Origin: Polydactylus sextarius | Lineage: Eukaryota > Chordata > Actinopteri > Polynemidae | Assembly (NCBI GenBank): GCA_016801845.1 | Contig: CM028927.1 | Coordinates: forward strand, 10,256,001 to 10,320,000 | Length of the DNA: 64,000 bases | Reading direction: 5' to 3' | Part shown: positions 24,901-39,900 of the stretch, piece after piece | Layout of the letters: each line of letters starts with the position of its first letter | Numbering within the stretch: the stretch's first letter is position 1 | Notes under the pieces: model-generated | What the model was told of the DNA's origin: nothing | The model's database searches: none | Seen by the model: only the letters and a program-made list of their open reading frames with translations | Translations under genes and position numbers: made by a program

Positions 24901-27900
24901 CCGTGGCTATAATAAATTCATGTGTTAACTGAGTATTATCGGGTCAGAGGTTTGCATGTGTGCATATTTTACAGCTTCTTACTTTAACTTCAAACATCAC
25001 AACATACCCACTGGCTAGAACAATGTATTTTATTTTATGAGCAGTGCACTTTTGAAAACGCAGCGTGACTTCCTCGAGTGTTTTGGCAGAAAGTGTTTCA
25101 GAAACGGCTTTACTCTGTGTTGTTTTATGGTTTATTGCAGTTAAGGAAAAATATTAGTACTAGTTGAGGGCAAAGACAAAAGAATACAATTTGATCCCAC
25201 AGCCATGATTCAAAAAAAGCAACTTGCAGGCAGTGTTTATTTGCAAACAGTAGCAGCGTCATGTGTTTGATCTCATGATCTCAGCCTCAAATACTGAAAA
25301 TTTGGTCCCCTTGTAAAGTTTTGCATTGCCACAGACTGAATCCACAGTGTCTCTGAAACTGGTGAAAAAATTCAGTTGGCGTGTTTTAATTAATTACACA
25401 TCAGAATTGAAAAAGAGAATCAATATAGCTTGTTAGTGGGGTTAAACGGTTTTTACGTGCATTATTTCTTGATTACTAACGACAAGAGAGAACACAAGGG
25501 GGCAGATGTAAACAAATTAAGCCGTGGCTTCTCTCCCACTCACACTATTGTTATAGAAATGTAATGACAAATGATACTCAGCGCTCTGTTTATTGGGGCC
25601 ACAAGTCATGTACATGGTCATATACACGTAACAGCAAATATTCAATATCTCAAACTTATCATAAATGAAGAAACTGGTAGCTTACCTATGCAAGAGGGTT
25701 GTGTGCCACTCCAAGTGCCATCATACTGGCAATATCTCCTGGTAGAGCCCACCAAGACAAGAGGAGGGTAGCAGGAGAAGGAGACAGAAGAAAGGTAAGT
25801 GAATCCTCTATCCTCTCTCTTCCCCTGGGCTGGCATCCCTGGGTCTCCACAGAACACAGCTGCAGAGATAAAAAAAGGGAGGAAGAGTTGTATGAGGTGA
25901 TCCTGGTGTGCCTTAATACTTTCCAAGGGGGTGAAATGTCATATATAATCTAGGGATGCATACTGGTAAATCAGTGGTAGAGGCGAGTAGAGTTTGTAAA
26001 GGTATGTAAAGTAATTAGGCATTCCAGCATGTTGCCACTTACGGAAACACTGTGGTTTCTCTCCACTCCAGTTACCGTTCCCTTGACATGTTAGCACAGT
26101 GGGAAGGGACAACTGGTAACCTTGGTTGCAGGAGTAGCTGATGCTGGAGCCCCAGATGAAGTCTGAACCGACAACCTGTCCATTAGGGATGTTGGGCGGT
26201 GGACCACAAACAATCGCTACAAGGAGACAAAGAAATCATATTATCTTAAATGATGTGGTGCATTCCTGTTCTAGTAGATAGGAAAAACATGAATCCTCTA
26301 ACAACAGCAACAATATCTATGCCATTGATTTGTCTTCACACTCTACAGAAATTTACCTTTACAGAGTGGTTTGGTGCCATTCCAGGTGCGATCTTTGGTG
26401 CAGATCAGAGTGGAGGCTCTGTCAGCATCCATGGTGAAACCAGGAGAACACTGGAAACTGACTGTGTGGTTGTAGGTGAAGTCGTTTCCCAGCCTCACCC
26501 CATTGGCTGGCACCCCAGGGTCACCACAGTTGATCACTACCAAGATGACAAAGCAAAGTAAGATCAAGGCTTAAGGAGAAATTAAAAGAAAAATGTATAT
26601 AGATTGCTACCACATTATATTGGAACCATATTATTTGATGATTCAATTTGTTTTACATTTGATTGTCCTCAAGAAAGAAGGAAATCAATATCATACACTT
26701 AGCAAGAAATATAAACAAGTACACAAACTATTTATAATTCCACATTGAATGAAGCCTCAAGTGCTTTACTCATTTATGGACAACTACTTCTGAATGATCC
26801 AATATGCGTGCTTAGAAGTGTTACTTATTATGCAACTGACAGGCTTTTCAATCACAGTCACTCCTGGTGTGATTTAATACTTATCTAAACAAGTCCCCTT
26901 GTATTTTGATTGGCTACAGTTTAGAGCTTTGAGGATGCACAGAAACTAAATCTCATGATAGGTATCCATCTCCAGTAGTTCCCTCAGGCTCCAAAATGTA
27001 CCACACTTCTTCTTGATTATACATTTTACATCCTGCTGGGAAAAACCAGTGTGATTGAGTAATAACAGTGAGAATTCCACTGTGTGACTCAGCAGCATCA
27101 GTGCTCAGTTCTGCTGCACAGAGAAGGGAAATCCAGGGCAAAGAATGACAATTTGCAATAAGTTTCCATGCGACAAAATGCATTATTAAATGCACATGAC
27201 CAACATTCCAGCAAAAATTCCCAATAGGGCGAGAAAACAGGGACTCTTGCAGATACAGTATCTCCACCTGACTGAGCAAGCACTTAAATGTCCCACTGGG
27301 CTGGTAAGAGTTTACCGCTTGCAGCCGCAGTGTCTACAGTATCTATTTTGTAAAAATACCTACAGGGGCAAAATACTCCTGGACAATTTCTCCTTTTCCA
27401 TATCAATTTTCTCAGATTTTGTTACCAGAAAGTAGTTTTCTGTTTTGTTACATGATGCTGTAGATGTTAAATCAAATTTGTAAATAAGTGTACATTTCAC
27501 CCACAGCAATTAGGTTGCAGCTCTGTCTCTGTCAAGCAAATCTTTTTGTTAGCATGTAGTCTTTGCTTTTTCCGATCAATAGGAATCCCTTAAAGTGCTC
27601 CTATTCTCAAGTCACTTTCACGGAAGGTGTTCCATTGAAGTATGTCAACATGCGCCCTTTCACATCTATGGATAACTGAGTTTTGAAATCCATAATGGTT
27701 CTGCTTGGGGTTTATCCTCTTCATTCAGAAGAAAGTGGTATCCTTAGTGACCTCTATTTTCCAGGGTGTCTTGGCTCTGTGTGGCAGCTGTGTGTCTTTT
27801 GTGAAACGTAATGATGAAAGGCCATCAGACATCCTGTGTCACCAACAAATGTCCTCCGGCTGATCCAGTGAGCCACATGAGTCATTCATTGCTAAAAAAA

Positions 27901-30900
27901 ATATCTGCTGTTATAAGTGATTAACACCATCTCCTTATTCCACTGCACTTCTTGCATAATACACTGATTAAACTTATCTACAAGGCCTGTATATGTATGT
28001 ACAACTATAAGCCAAGAATTCAAGAAACATCCTACACCGGAGAGAAATTTTCATTTAAATATGGACAGAAAGATAAGACCACTGAATAGATACACTTAGG
28101 TTCTTCTTCTCTCAGAGCTGTTAATTACCTGAGCACTCAGGCATGTTCCCAGTCCACGTCCCGTTCACAGTGCAGTGCCGGGTGAGCAGGCCGGTAGAGT
28201 AATAGCCTTCCCTGCAAGAATAAGTGATGGATCTGGAAAACGTTAGGCCATCGTGGTTCAGGATCTGGGCGTTCCGCGGTGTTCCCGGGTTTCCACAGGA
28301 GATCACTGAAAACAGAGACAAAGAGAGAGCCGCAGGACAGGATTAGGTAAAATTAATTTACAGACAAAAGCCCAAGTGACTAGAGGTGATAGTTTATTTG
28401 TGCTGTGTTTTGTGTGTAGGTTTGGGGTGTGGATTTGGTGGAAGTGGTGGGGGTTGAGGGGTGTTGGCATTGTACTAGTGCAGATTTTTCTTCATCTAAG
28501 CATTTTTGGAAAGATCAGAGACCAATGTCTGAATTATAGATGAGACAATCTCCTTACCCATACTCTTTTCTCATTTCTCTCCTTTATTCCATCCACTTAT
28601 CTCTCTAATAAACCTGCCCACCTACCAACCTAAATGCCTGAAGCATAAAATTACATTTTTGAACCCTGCAATCTAGTAGTAAATAAAGTTTATTAAACTC
28701 ATCTACATCTTCAAAATCAACAGCCAACAAAATTCGGCATTTGTCTTTTGAGTTTATTCTCAATCACAATGATGTTGTTTCCTTAAAACAACATCTTTAT
28801 TACTTTAAAGTTATAAATCTTTAATAATACTTCCTCAAGTTGAACAGAATATAAAGTGGTGTTCTATGATATCTTTGTTTTCTCTTTCCCTCTGCTTTTT
28901 ATCCACGCATATGAACACCACCTTTATCATCTTCCCCTGCACCCTAATTCATAAGTGATTCTGCTTTGATGGACACATCCTTTACTCAGAAAATCCCTTA
29001 GTGTCTGTCCGCCCGCCAGCGATGGTTCTGTTCATTACCGTCTCCAGCTTGCCCTGGGCCCTCAGAGCCCCGTGGGCATTGCCCTCCCGTAATGACCAGA
29101 TGTGGCCTGGCCCTTGAAGTCTGTGCCAACTGAGAACAGGTGGGCAACTTCGGCTAGTAGGCATTCCACATACTGCAGAGGGAATGAGACTGAGTGAGGC
29201 CGGGTAAAGAGGTGGTGGTGCTGTGGGAGGTGGAGGTTATGAATGTGTGTGTGTGGTGGGGGTATTAAGAGCATGAATGAAAGTAGCCTGGGAGACTAGA
29301 TAAAGCTACTAGAAATAACTCACCGTATATAAAGACAAAGAAAGAAAAGGGATAATTTATTTGATTACTAATCGATAAATATTTTAAATTTGATTAAGAA
29401 AAAGCACATTTGTATAATCTCACGTGGGCCAGAGCCCCTGAACGCACTGTGTGACGGATAGAACTCACACAACGTCATTTTCATTGATCGAGAATGAAAT
29501 GTAGGTCAAGCTGAAATGAGCGAATAATTCAACAGCAGCCATGGGGTTATGATGGCAGACAGTTCACAATATAACTCAGCTGCAGGGAAACTGATTTGTA
29601 CTCCGAATAATCTGAATTCTCCCATTTGGAAAATTGTGAGACTTCGAAATAAAGCTACAGCTAGCCTATTCCAACTAGAAACCTAAAAGAAACCATCTAG
29701 AGTAAAATAAAAACTAAATAAGCATGGTGGTCGGATGGCTGGAACTCCTTTCAGGCAGCTACGTCTTGACTCTGAAGGTATATAGATCTTTTAAAAGACA
29801 TGTTTATGTTACATCATATGTCATTTCTGGCCAATTTTCACAGCACTAAAGTGTTCATGGAGAGAAAGAAATGTGTTGGAAAGGCATAACACAACAAAAC
29901 TACTTGATATTAACTGTCAACAATATTTACTGTTGGTAGGTGATGAGTAAAACCCCCTTAGAAATACCGTTCTCCACTGTTCATGCAGTTAAACCCCAAC
30001 TCAGTATGAAATGGCTCTAACAGGCAACAAACAGAGCAGCTGCTGTACTAAAGATCCTGTAAAAATAAACAATGCATGCTATTGACAGTAACTGCCTTGA
30101 TTATACATGATCAGCCACAACATTAAAACCAGTTACTGGATTTAATGCTTTGTTCTAGCTCCAGCTCCTTGTATCTTAAGATATATGTGATAACTCCACA
30201 GTCTTCTGGTTCTCCTGTTGGAGGTGTCCAGAAGAGGCATCTCTAATCAGATTCGGTTATTCTCACTATCGCTAAAGGGTTTTAGTGTTTTGGTCTCTAT
30301 CCAAACTCTCTTAGCCACATGTAAGAGATGGAACCTAAATTGACTGCTACATTGAAAGCTCTCTACTCAGAGCTCAGCTATCTCTTTACTGTAAGTCAGT
30401 TGATGGCACACCATTCTGCCTATTGATCTTATCTTGCCATCACCTCACAACACCTCAGCATTTATACAGTTCTTTACTTGGTGGAGGCAATCTTGAGATT
30501 CTGTCTACAAAACTCACAAACAGCTACCACCGCAGAACATGTTAGTTTTGTCTAGACACTTATAGATGACTCTTTGTGAGCAGTGAGGGGACAAGGTCAA
30601 AACACTGACAAAAACACACAGTGTATTTCTTACCATGACACTCGGGTTGTGTTCCCAGCCAGGTCCCATTGGCCAGACAGGTTCTCTCTGGTGAACCCTT
30701 CAGCATGTAGCCAGGCTCACAGCTGAAGCGGACAACGCTGCCCACTGTAAATTCTTCACCCAGACGAATACCATGCACTGGAACACCTGGATCTCCACAC
30801 AGCCCGGTAGAGTCACCTGGTAATGTAAAAAGAAAGAAAAGCATGTATGTGGTTATTTTTATACGGCTTGTGACAAATGTAGTGAGAAAATAGCTCATAT

Positions 30901-33900
30901 TTTCTGACTATATGAAACCGACTCCTGTGGAGAGCAACACATTAGAAAGGTATTCGCCACGAGTGATGTTTTCATATCAAAATACAATAACAATGTGATT
31001 AGAACAAGAACACAGACCCCCTCCCACCTGATTGAGATCCAACAGGAAAATAATATCCCCTCTACCTCCCTAAGGAGCAACTACCTTCCCAAATACAAAT
31101 AGTTTCATTATACATGTTATGTATATAGTTGTTCAACATGCAGGAAAGGAGCAAAATAATGCATTAACCACACATTTATTTTGTACTTTGCTACATAATT
31201 CCATGTCCTCAATGTAGAACAATGACACAACATTTAGTATGGCTGTGAACCAATCACCCTCCTTTTTTCAGTTTTCTTTTACAAGGAGTTGGTCAAAAAC
31301 ACTTTCATAATGCTTAGCTAAGAAAGTCAGGCAAATCTTTATAAAAAAAAGTTGTGTGTTTATTGCCTGTTGAAAGAACACTAGCAATCCCCAGGATATA
31401 CAGTATATGAGTATCATGAATTGTGACATTAAACTGTCAGCAAGCTGGTTTACTATCAAACGGCTTATAGGTCTCTGTGTGCCCTAGTTTGTGTGTGTGT
31501 GCCCTCTGTCATGTTTGTGAGTGTGTTTGCATTCATGGGTATGGGTATGCATGTTCGCACACCCCTCTGGACTTTCACATGTGTATTGGGTACACTGGGA
31601 GCCATGAAGCGAATCGCTGCGAGGGGAGAGGAAGTATATGGGTTGGTGTCTTTATAGCGCTTCATAATCCGGCTGAGGTGTGGGCGTCCCTGTTCCTCAG
31701 TCTAATATGAGCAGATTAAAGCAGTTTTATAGAGGACGCTCACTTTGCCCTTGAGGCCTGTGGAGCAGACAGAAAGCTCTGTCTTTGGTCTACCTCCTTC
31801 GCTCATTACCTGCTAACAGCTGCCACCCAAACTCTTTATTTGTTGGCCTGGTGTTACGAGGGCATGACCGTGACTGGGCTGTGATTACATCTGAATTAAT
31901 CAAGTATTAGTCGGAGGAAGGTAAGAAAAGGATGAGAAGATTGCCTGTGCAGATTATAGCTCCAAATATTAACATATCAAGCTGTTTGTTCAAATGTTTT
32001 TTTTTTCTTTTAAAGCATCAAGTGCTTCACTTCACAAGATAGCCTTATTTTCAGTTTAATTGTTCAAAATTGTTTGTCAGTCGACCTGGGTGTAGTTTCC
32101 CGTACCAGAGCAGTGTGGTGGTGAGCCGCTCCACTGGCCGTCCAGCTGGCACATACGTGTTGTGTTGCCAATGATGGTACGCTGGCCGATGCAGCTGTAG
32201 CGGATGACTGAGCCCACCGTCCGACGATCGCCTGAGATCTGGGCGTAGGGCGGCATGCTGGGACGGTCACACAGCACCACTGTCCAATCAAGGCAGAGAG
32301 ATGAGATAAAGAGAACAATAAACAAGTGGAAACATTTCAGGCTAATGCCATATTGTATATATGACCTTTACTGCAAACCATTAACATTGTGTTAATTGTA
32401 ATCTCAATAAATAAACTATTTACTAATAAAATATAACTATCACAAATAAAGAAAACAACTGATTGAATAATTGTAAAAATAAACCACTAAACAACTCTAT
32501 TATCTATTCTTGTACAGTGGCGCAACAACAGATTTCTGCTTAAGGTTTTAAATAATATTTTTAGGTACAGAGGTTGAGCTGGGTGGTTGCCTTGGCCATT
32601 TTTTACACATTTTTACTGTCCTCTTTTTTCATTTTATACAAGTAAAAAAGAAAATGAGGGAATCACATCCAACCCCTGAGGTACTCACACAGGCACTTTG
32701 GCAGGGAACGATCCCAGGTGCCGTCCCCCTGACAGGAGATGGAGCTGGTGCCCAGCAGGTAGTAACCTGGGTTACAGCGGTAGGACACAGTGGTCTGGAA
32801 GCTGTAGCGATGCGGACCGCTGGGCAGTACCTGCCTGATGCTGTTCTCTACATGGCCTGGTTCTGTGCAGTTCACAACTGAAGAAAAGGAAACAGGGGGA
32901 AGGGATAGGAAGTAATAAAAGACATCCTTGTGTAAGCATTTCAAGTTTAACTTAAATTATTTGAATCTTAATTTTATATTGAAATCATTTAATGTAAGGA
33001 CCTTATTTTCTAACGATTATGTAGATACACGATTCTCACTCTTTCACATACACATAAATACAGAATGTATACATATATATATATATATATATATTTTGCT
33101 TCCACTCTATCTGTCCATTACTTTCCACATCCATCCATCCACCACAGTCCAAATGAAGTAGGAGGCAGGCTCCGGAAATAAACATTTGCTTCATTAGAGC
33201 CAGTCTCCTGCTGGCCGCAGTGGTGCAGAGATGGTGATGGATGGAGAGAACACAAGAGAAGAGGCACCATGTCAGTTTAGTACCAGATGGAGAGAGTTAG
33301 AGAAGAGGAGAATGAGGGATGAGTGAGGAGCGAGGGACGGCAAGGGGGGTTGGTGAGAGAGGGGGTACGGAATTAGAGAGGAAGAGACCCTGATGGTGCA
33401 GAATATATTAAAATTCATGACAGAATGTCAGGCTAGCAGCACCAATTCGTCTTGAGTGTCTTACGTACAAGTCACATACTAAGACCTTACATTGCCTCAG
33501 CAAAGTCAGGGTTGTAGTCACTATTCTATGCTCTTCTATACTGCGAATGGCGCTAAAAGTCTGTTGCAATGCCAAAACTCTAATGGCTTCTAAAACACTG
33601 TCTGGGAATGCCTACGCAGCCATTATGCCCCAGTTTTTCCTTGCCAGTCGTGCCCCCATGAGTGTGCCTTTGCCATAGCCAAAATGAACCCATTGTATGC
33701 TAATGTACCTAAAAGCCGTCTCATTCCACGCTCCCAAGCACGCCAACACAGCTAAATCACCCCCAAAACACCTATTATAATGTATTCCTTCCAACAGAGA
33801 GCTGACCCATGGTGCCATCATTTACAACTTACTGCATAATAACACTACAAAACGTATTTGAAGCAGTGTAGCTGCTTCAGCACAAGACTTTCCAAGCATA

Positions 33901-36900
33901 GAATTTAGCTTTGAATAAATGTGCTCAAGCAGCATGCGCTCAAAAGCGATCCAACAGTCATCTAAAAACGACTGACCTCCTGGTAAATTTTTGCGTGTGG
34001 CCCAGTGGGCACAGAGAGGAGGCAGAGGGATGAAAGGAAAAGAAGAATAAAAGTGAGAGGGGACGAAGGGCTGAGGTAATTCATCTCTGTTCTACTCAGA
34101 AGAGGGGACCCCGGTCACCCTCTCCTTCTATTGGGCTCTCGCCAAGTAAACGGCCCTGTAAATGGTGTGTCAGAGTGTGTTTTTTCTTTCGTCTGTCTCT
34201 TGCCTTTTGTTGCCGAAAGACAAATAAACACACACGAGTCATCCAAAGAAGGTGGTGTTGTTCCTCTGTTGCTTTGACTCAAATTAATGCTGATTAGAGA
34301 GGGGACGGGAGACTGGCTGAGCTGGTTCTACTCTCCTGCTCCCTGCATTATTGATGGAGTCTACACACTCTTGTAGTTAAAATCTAAACAGTAGAAATCA
34401 TTACCTTTGTCTCGCTGATTCGTGCCCCACCTTCACCTCTTTTCTTGCCTCCTCTATCCATCCACGTCTCTCTCTCTCTTTACCTCTGCCGCTAAAAGAA
34501 AAGCTGATCTTTAAGCTTAGCTGAGGGTGAGGTGAGATGAATGAACTGGATGTCATCAAAGCACTTAAAGTTTTACACTCAGGGGAAGAAGTACAAGGCA
34601 CACAGGAGAGCACATTCACCAAATATGTCTAGTATGCTGTAATTAAGGTGATAAATCTGATTGACGATAAGACCCCTAAGCTACTTATGTCTCCACATCA
34701 ACAGTGAGGATAATGTGTCCACACCCACCTACACACAAACCCAGAGAAACACTCACTGCAAAACACATCTCAGAGTCAGCATCTGCATGGAAACAAGGCC
34801 GATGCTAATATGATGTCACTACTAGAGCGGATAGATTTAAGACATATGTCTGGGAGAAAATCTTGCCTCCTTATGCATGCAGCAGCCAAATGTACCCCTC
34901 TGTTTTTTTAACAGCTGAAGAAGAAGGATTCCTTTGAGACTCGTAACCCCTTCAACCCTTCATAAATATCTAAAAAAAATCCTTCCTCTCCTCATTTAAA
35001 ACAAACTCTTAGTCAATCCGTCATCGCTTCTGTCACTGCCTTGTCACATTCAGGATCCGACCTTGTGAGTGGCCCCCTTTTCAGTGCCTGTCATGGAGCC
35101 CATCAGTTAGTGGGGACTTAAGAGACGGACGCGAGCACCAAGATACATCGCATGTCGCAAAGACACTGCCAAATTAGAAGTCTTTGCTTTGCTCATTCAA
35201 AGTAAAGTAGTAGGGTACTTCTTATTCTGAGCAAAAAGCCTGAATGCAGGTCTCCATGGGCCCCTGTCTTTCATATGAGCTCAAGGATCCTGTGATTGTT
35301 TTTGGCTCTCTCTGTATGGTTATTAACCAAGATTGTTTCCCTGGCAGACAGGTGAGCCTTAGGGTCTAACAGAGGTAGCTAGGCTAAGGGGAAATAACAT
35401 CGCATGTAAAATATTAACCTGAACCTCCACGGACGAATGTGGTCGAGACCGTGGTAATTAAATAATCCAAGCCTCTCTTTGGTTTTTCATTTCAATGTCC
35501 CCTAATATGTGTCATTTAAGCTGTTACTCCCTCCGGCTGTCTCTGCGTTTCATCTCCGCTCTCTCTGTGATTGGGGTCATCTGTGGTCACACAAGATATA
35601 ACCTTGTACAATACAATAGGTAATTTAATACCTGCGCACACAAATGGATGAGAATACAAAGAGAGCTTTACTTTTTAAAAAGCCCCACCATATGCATTGG
35701 ATGTACAAATGGCTTATTTAGCTCTCATATGATTCATATGACTTAATACATAGAATAAGCTTAGGAGATAGAAGATCCATGCACTCATTATTTTCTGAAA
35801 TTGCTTCTTACTTTGGAGGGTGATATACCAGTCCCTCTGATCATGGTGGTACCACATAACCTACATGTAACTTGAATTGCTCTTACAAGTAATTCATGTC
35901 TCTGTATCAAATGAATCCAATAATAGACAAGACCAGGCACATGTCTAACATCTCCCCTGGTTCTTAATGTTTATCTTTGCATTTATGTAGACGGAAGGTT
36001 TTCTGGAAATCATATATGCACTAACTGAAGTGTCTACAGCAGCTGACACTTACTTTTACATCTTGGGAGGGAGTTGCTCCACTGCACATTGGACTGGCAG
36101 GTGGATTTTACAGCCCCCTGCAGAACATATCCAGTATTGCAGACAAAACGCACAACATCATTTAAGTTGAACTGATTTCCTTGGGTCATGCCGAAGGTAG
36201 GGTTGCCAGGATGCCCACACGTAATGGCTGAAAAAGTGAAAAGGAGAAAGAAAAAATGGTCACATATTTGCAGAGGACTTGAATTCTAAATGTTTAATAT
36301 CAAACACCTGAGGTGTTGTAACAATGACACCAAAAAGCAGCACAGACACTGAAACTAAGTATGGATGCTCCCAGCCACAGTCCCCTCTCCAGCTACATGC
36401 TGCATGTCTCTATTTTCACTACTGGTCTGCAGTAAAATAATCTATTTGTAAAATGAGCAGTGTTACGGAGGAATACTGTGCATTATTTTGAAATAATGAT
36501 CACATTTTATTAAAGTTGGAGCCACTGTTGTTTTTATAGTAGGAGTTTACTGTGAAAATCTTCAATAACAGGAATGAAGTGGTGATCAGTACCATTTGGC
36601 TCGAGTATAATCACAATAAATTGGTGGTTGGTGGCTGTCTTACACTAGCCTCATTAGCGCATCCCTGGGTAGTATATGTCTGCGCTTATTACAAATTGCT
36701 GATGCGCAATGCTATTCAATTGGGGGAAAAGGGTAGTTTTTGTTATGATATTCTAATTTTTCAGTTAGCTGACTAGATGCAGTCCTCCACATAAAACTAT
36801 ATGTCTGCAGCCTTACTCTTTACTTATAAATGGGCTTCATTAGAGGTTTTCCCTGGACACTCACGAACACAGACAGGGGTGCGTCCTGACCAGCGATGAT

Positions 36901-39900
36901 CCTGTTCACAGATCCGCACTGACACACCAATGAGACGAAATCCTGGGTTACACTGATACACAACGCTGCCTCGATAGTTATAGTTCTCCCCAATTATCTG
37001 TCCGTTCACTATGGGCTCTGGGGTGCCACAATGACCAGCTGTGGATGAAATAAGATGGAAAGAGTCAAGGTCAATGTGTTTTGAAGAAATTGCAAGACTT
37101 AATTAAGTTTGAATCTTTTTTTTGGCATTGAAAATCTCACCTAGACACTGGACTTGTGTTCCACTCCAGAGCCCATTGGACATACACTCTCGGACCCGAG
37201 AGCCCACCAAGGTGTAGCCAGTGTTGCAGGAGAAAATGGCAGTTGCTCCATAAACAGTCAGTGTTCCAATCTTGTTGCCATTTGGTGGAGTCCCAAGGTC
37301 CCCACAGGAGATGACTGAAATGAGAAAACAATATCATATTATTGCAATCCCATATGGTCAAAATTTAATCAACAATACGTATGTTTTGTTTGGTAAATGG
37401 TTTTGTTTGGCTTTCATTCATTTTGTCTTGGTTGGAGGATGTGTGACTGTTGATGGGTGTTCTTTTCTTAATATCACAGTGGAAATAATATACATTTGGA
37501 TGCAATTATTTTTCAAGCCTGACAAATTACTTTTTTCTAGTAGAGGTTTCTCTATTCTTTAGTCTAAATGAGGCAGACAAAGTAGGTAACACTGAGAAAA
37601 TTAGACCATAATTTGAACAGTTTTCACTTACTCTCACAGACTGGACGTGGATCTGGGTAGTTCCAGCTGCTGTTGGCTTGACAGCGAATGACCCTTTGAC
37701 CCCTGTAGTAATATCCTGGGTCACATATGAGCATCATAATAGCATCATATTGGTTTTGAGTTCCATAAATTAGCCTCCATCTCCCATGCTCCACAGCAGA
37801 GTGGCCGATGTCAGGACAGGTCACAGCTGGAAAGTCAAACCGCCATTATTAATTTAAATATTTTATATAAAAATTGATACTGTTATCATTATTTTAGCAG
37901 TGAGTGAGATGATAATTATCCATTTACTTTCAATATGTTGATGATTTATCACTGTAAAATATGACAAATGTGTCTCAATCTCAAACCTGCCAAAAAGATT
38001 TGGAGGTTGGTATGGGAAAGAAGAGTTTAAAAGTTTATCATAACACTACAACTAAACAGGCGTATTAAAAAAAAAGCAAAATACTCACGAATACATCTAG
38101 GTGGCGCCTCAATGGGGCTCCACCGTCCCATTTCCTGACAGATGACTGACGTGGTGATAGGACCAGCAAGACGAAATCCAGGGTTACACTGATAGGTTGC
38201 TCTGGCTCCAAGAGAAAAGTCCTGACCAGCAATACTGCCATTTACTGGAGGCACAGGCATCCCACAGGACATGACTGAAAAGAGTATAGAATAACGCAAT
38301 AAATATGCTTTGGAGGATGAAAGTGTAGGTAGCAAAGTATATTTTAACTAGACAACTCCTCTGCGGGAAATCGCGAGAGAGATGCAGTAGCTGTAGCAGT
38401 CTAAGATGACATGATAATATAATGATACTATGATGCTACGATGCTATGATGATGCTAGGATGCTATGTTACTACAATGCTATAATGGTATAAAACTACGA
38501 TGCTAAGATGCTACAATGTTCCATTATCCATAATAAAATGATTTATGAATTTGTCGCGAATCATTTCATTTTTAACCTCATCTTCACCTCATCCTTATTT
38601 ATTCGCAAAAAAAGGAATTATTCGCGACTAGCATTGCAAATAATTGCCCTTTTCACCTCATCATATCCTTAGTTATTCGAGAAAAAGGGATTATTTGTGA
38701 CTAGGGTCGCAAATAATTCCTTTTTCACAAAATTATTTCCTTTTTTTATTTCCTTTTTTGTGAAATGATTTGTGATTTGTAGCGTCACGAATCATTTCAT
38801 TATGCTAGTCGCGAAACATTTAATTTGCGAAATGATTTGCTAGTTGCGCACACTGAGTCTGATCGAGCCGCACGTTTTTATGTATTATTAGTTTGTGTGC
38901 GACAAACGGTATTTGAGTCGAAAGAAATCGAAAATTGAATGGAAGATGAAAAATAAGAAGAAACACGTAGAAGATCAACACTTTGCGATGCGAAGCACTG
39001 CATCACTAATAACCATGCAGAGTGTCTAGCTCACAATAGGCTTCCTGTACAAACACAATCCCAGAGCCAGCATTGATGTGCAGTAAACATTAGCTTGGTC
39101 TGCCATCTGCACAGTAGTAAACAATCAGGTCCAGAGAGAGCACATACAATTCATTTGGAGATTACACCTGGTGCAGACTTGTCCAGGCACCGAATAGCTG
39201 CCCTGCTGTTCTCAGTTTTCACTTTCAGCTGACAACATTAATAAGGCTATTTGGGAACTACACTGAAAGTAGAGCTGTTACATTCTATGCATTTGTGATG
39301 CTGATGATGTGAAAGAAAATAAGAAACAGGGAAAATAAAAAGATAAAACAACAGCACCACAGCCTTATAAATTCACTAAATAGTTTTGACTTTATTCATA
39401 TGATACACATTTGTTTTTAAATAACTATACTTTCAAACTTTTACACTGCCTCTGCTTATTGTTGCTGTTGTTACTGATCAGAAAAAAGCATAGTGACAGG
39501 CAGATAACTGTGAGTATGACCCATGACTGACGTATCAAACAATTCAGCTTAGGTAAGCCTAGTATCATTAAGGTGATGCAGAGTTATCTTGAAAGCAATT
39601 CTGAGTAATGGCGAGGTAGCATGCCTTAGGCTGAAGGACTGTTGGCGAAGAAACACTGTCATCTCATTTTCTTCCAAAGAAAATGGATTCAGTGATACTT
39701 TTTTTTTTAAACTTAGATGAGAATAACCAAACTTTTAATGTACATTTGCTACAAAAAATGGTCTTCAACTTAGCATAACAGTTGGGCTGTGACTGTTTAA
39801 ATCTTGTTTTCCTTTGTAGTTTTAAGGACACAGTTAGGTCTACCAATCTACCAAACTGAAGAAAATTCTAGTACAAGATATGCATTATTCTTATTAGTTA

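Larger units (their letters stand above)
28306..30633 (-). other. csmd2: csmd2 intron 22
   Basis: 2.3 kb. It contains a G/C-richer block at 28980-29260, a Tc1-type terminal relic at 30106-30140 and a LINE reverse-transcriptase relic at about 30150-30460. Confidence 0.8.
32878..36053 (-). other. csmd2: csmd2 intron 19
   Basis: 3.2 kb, the second-longest intron here. An (AT)n tract lies at 33070-33094 and a non-repetitive block at 35000-35590 looks conserved. Purine-rich stretches near 33235-33385. No missed sushi exon: the flanking domains join in phase. Confidence 0.8.
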
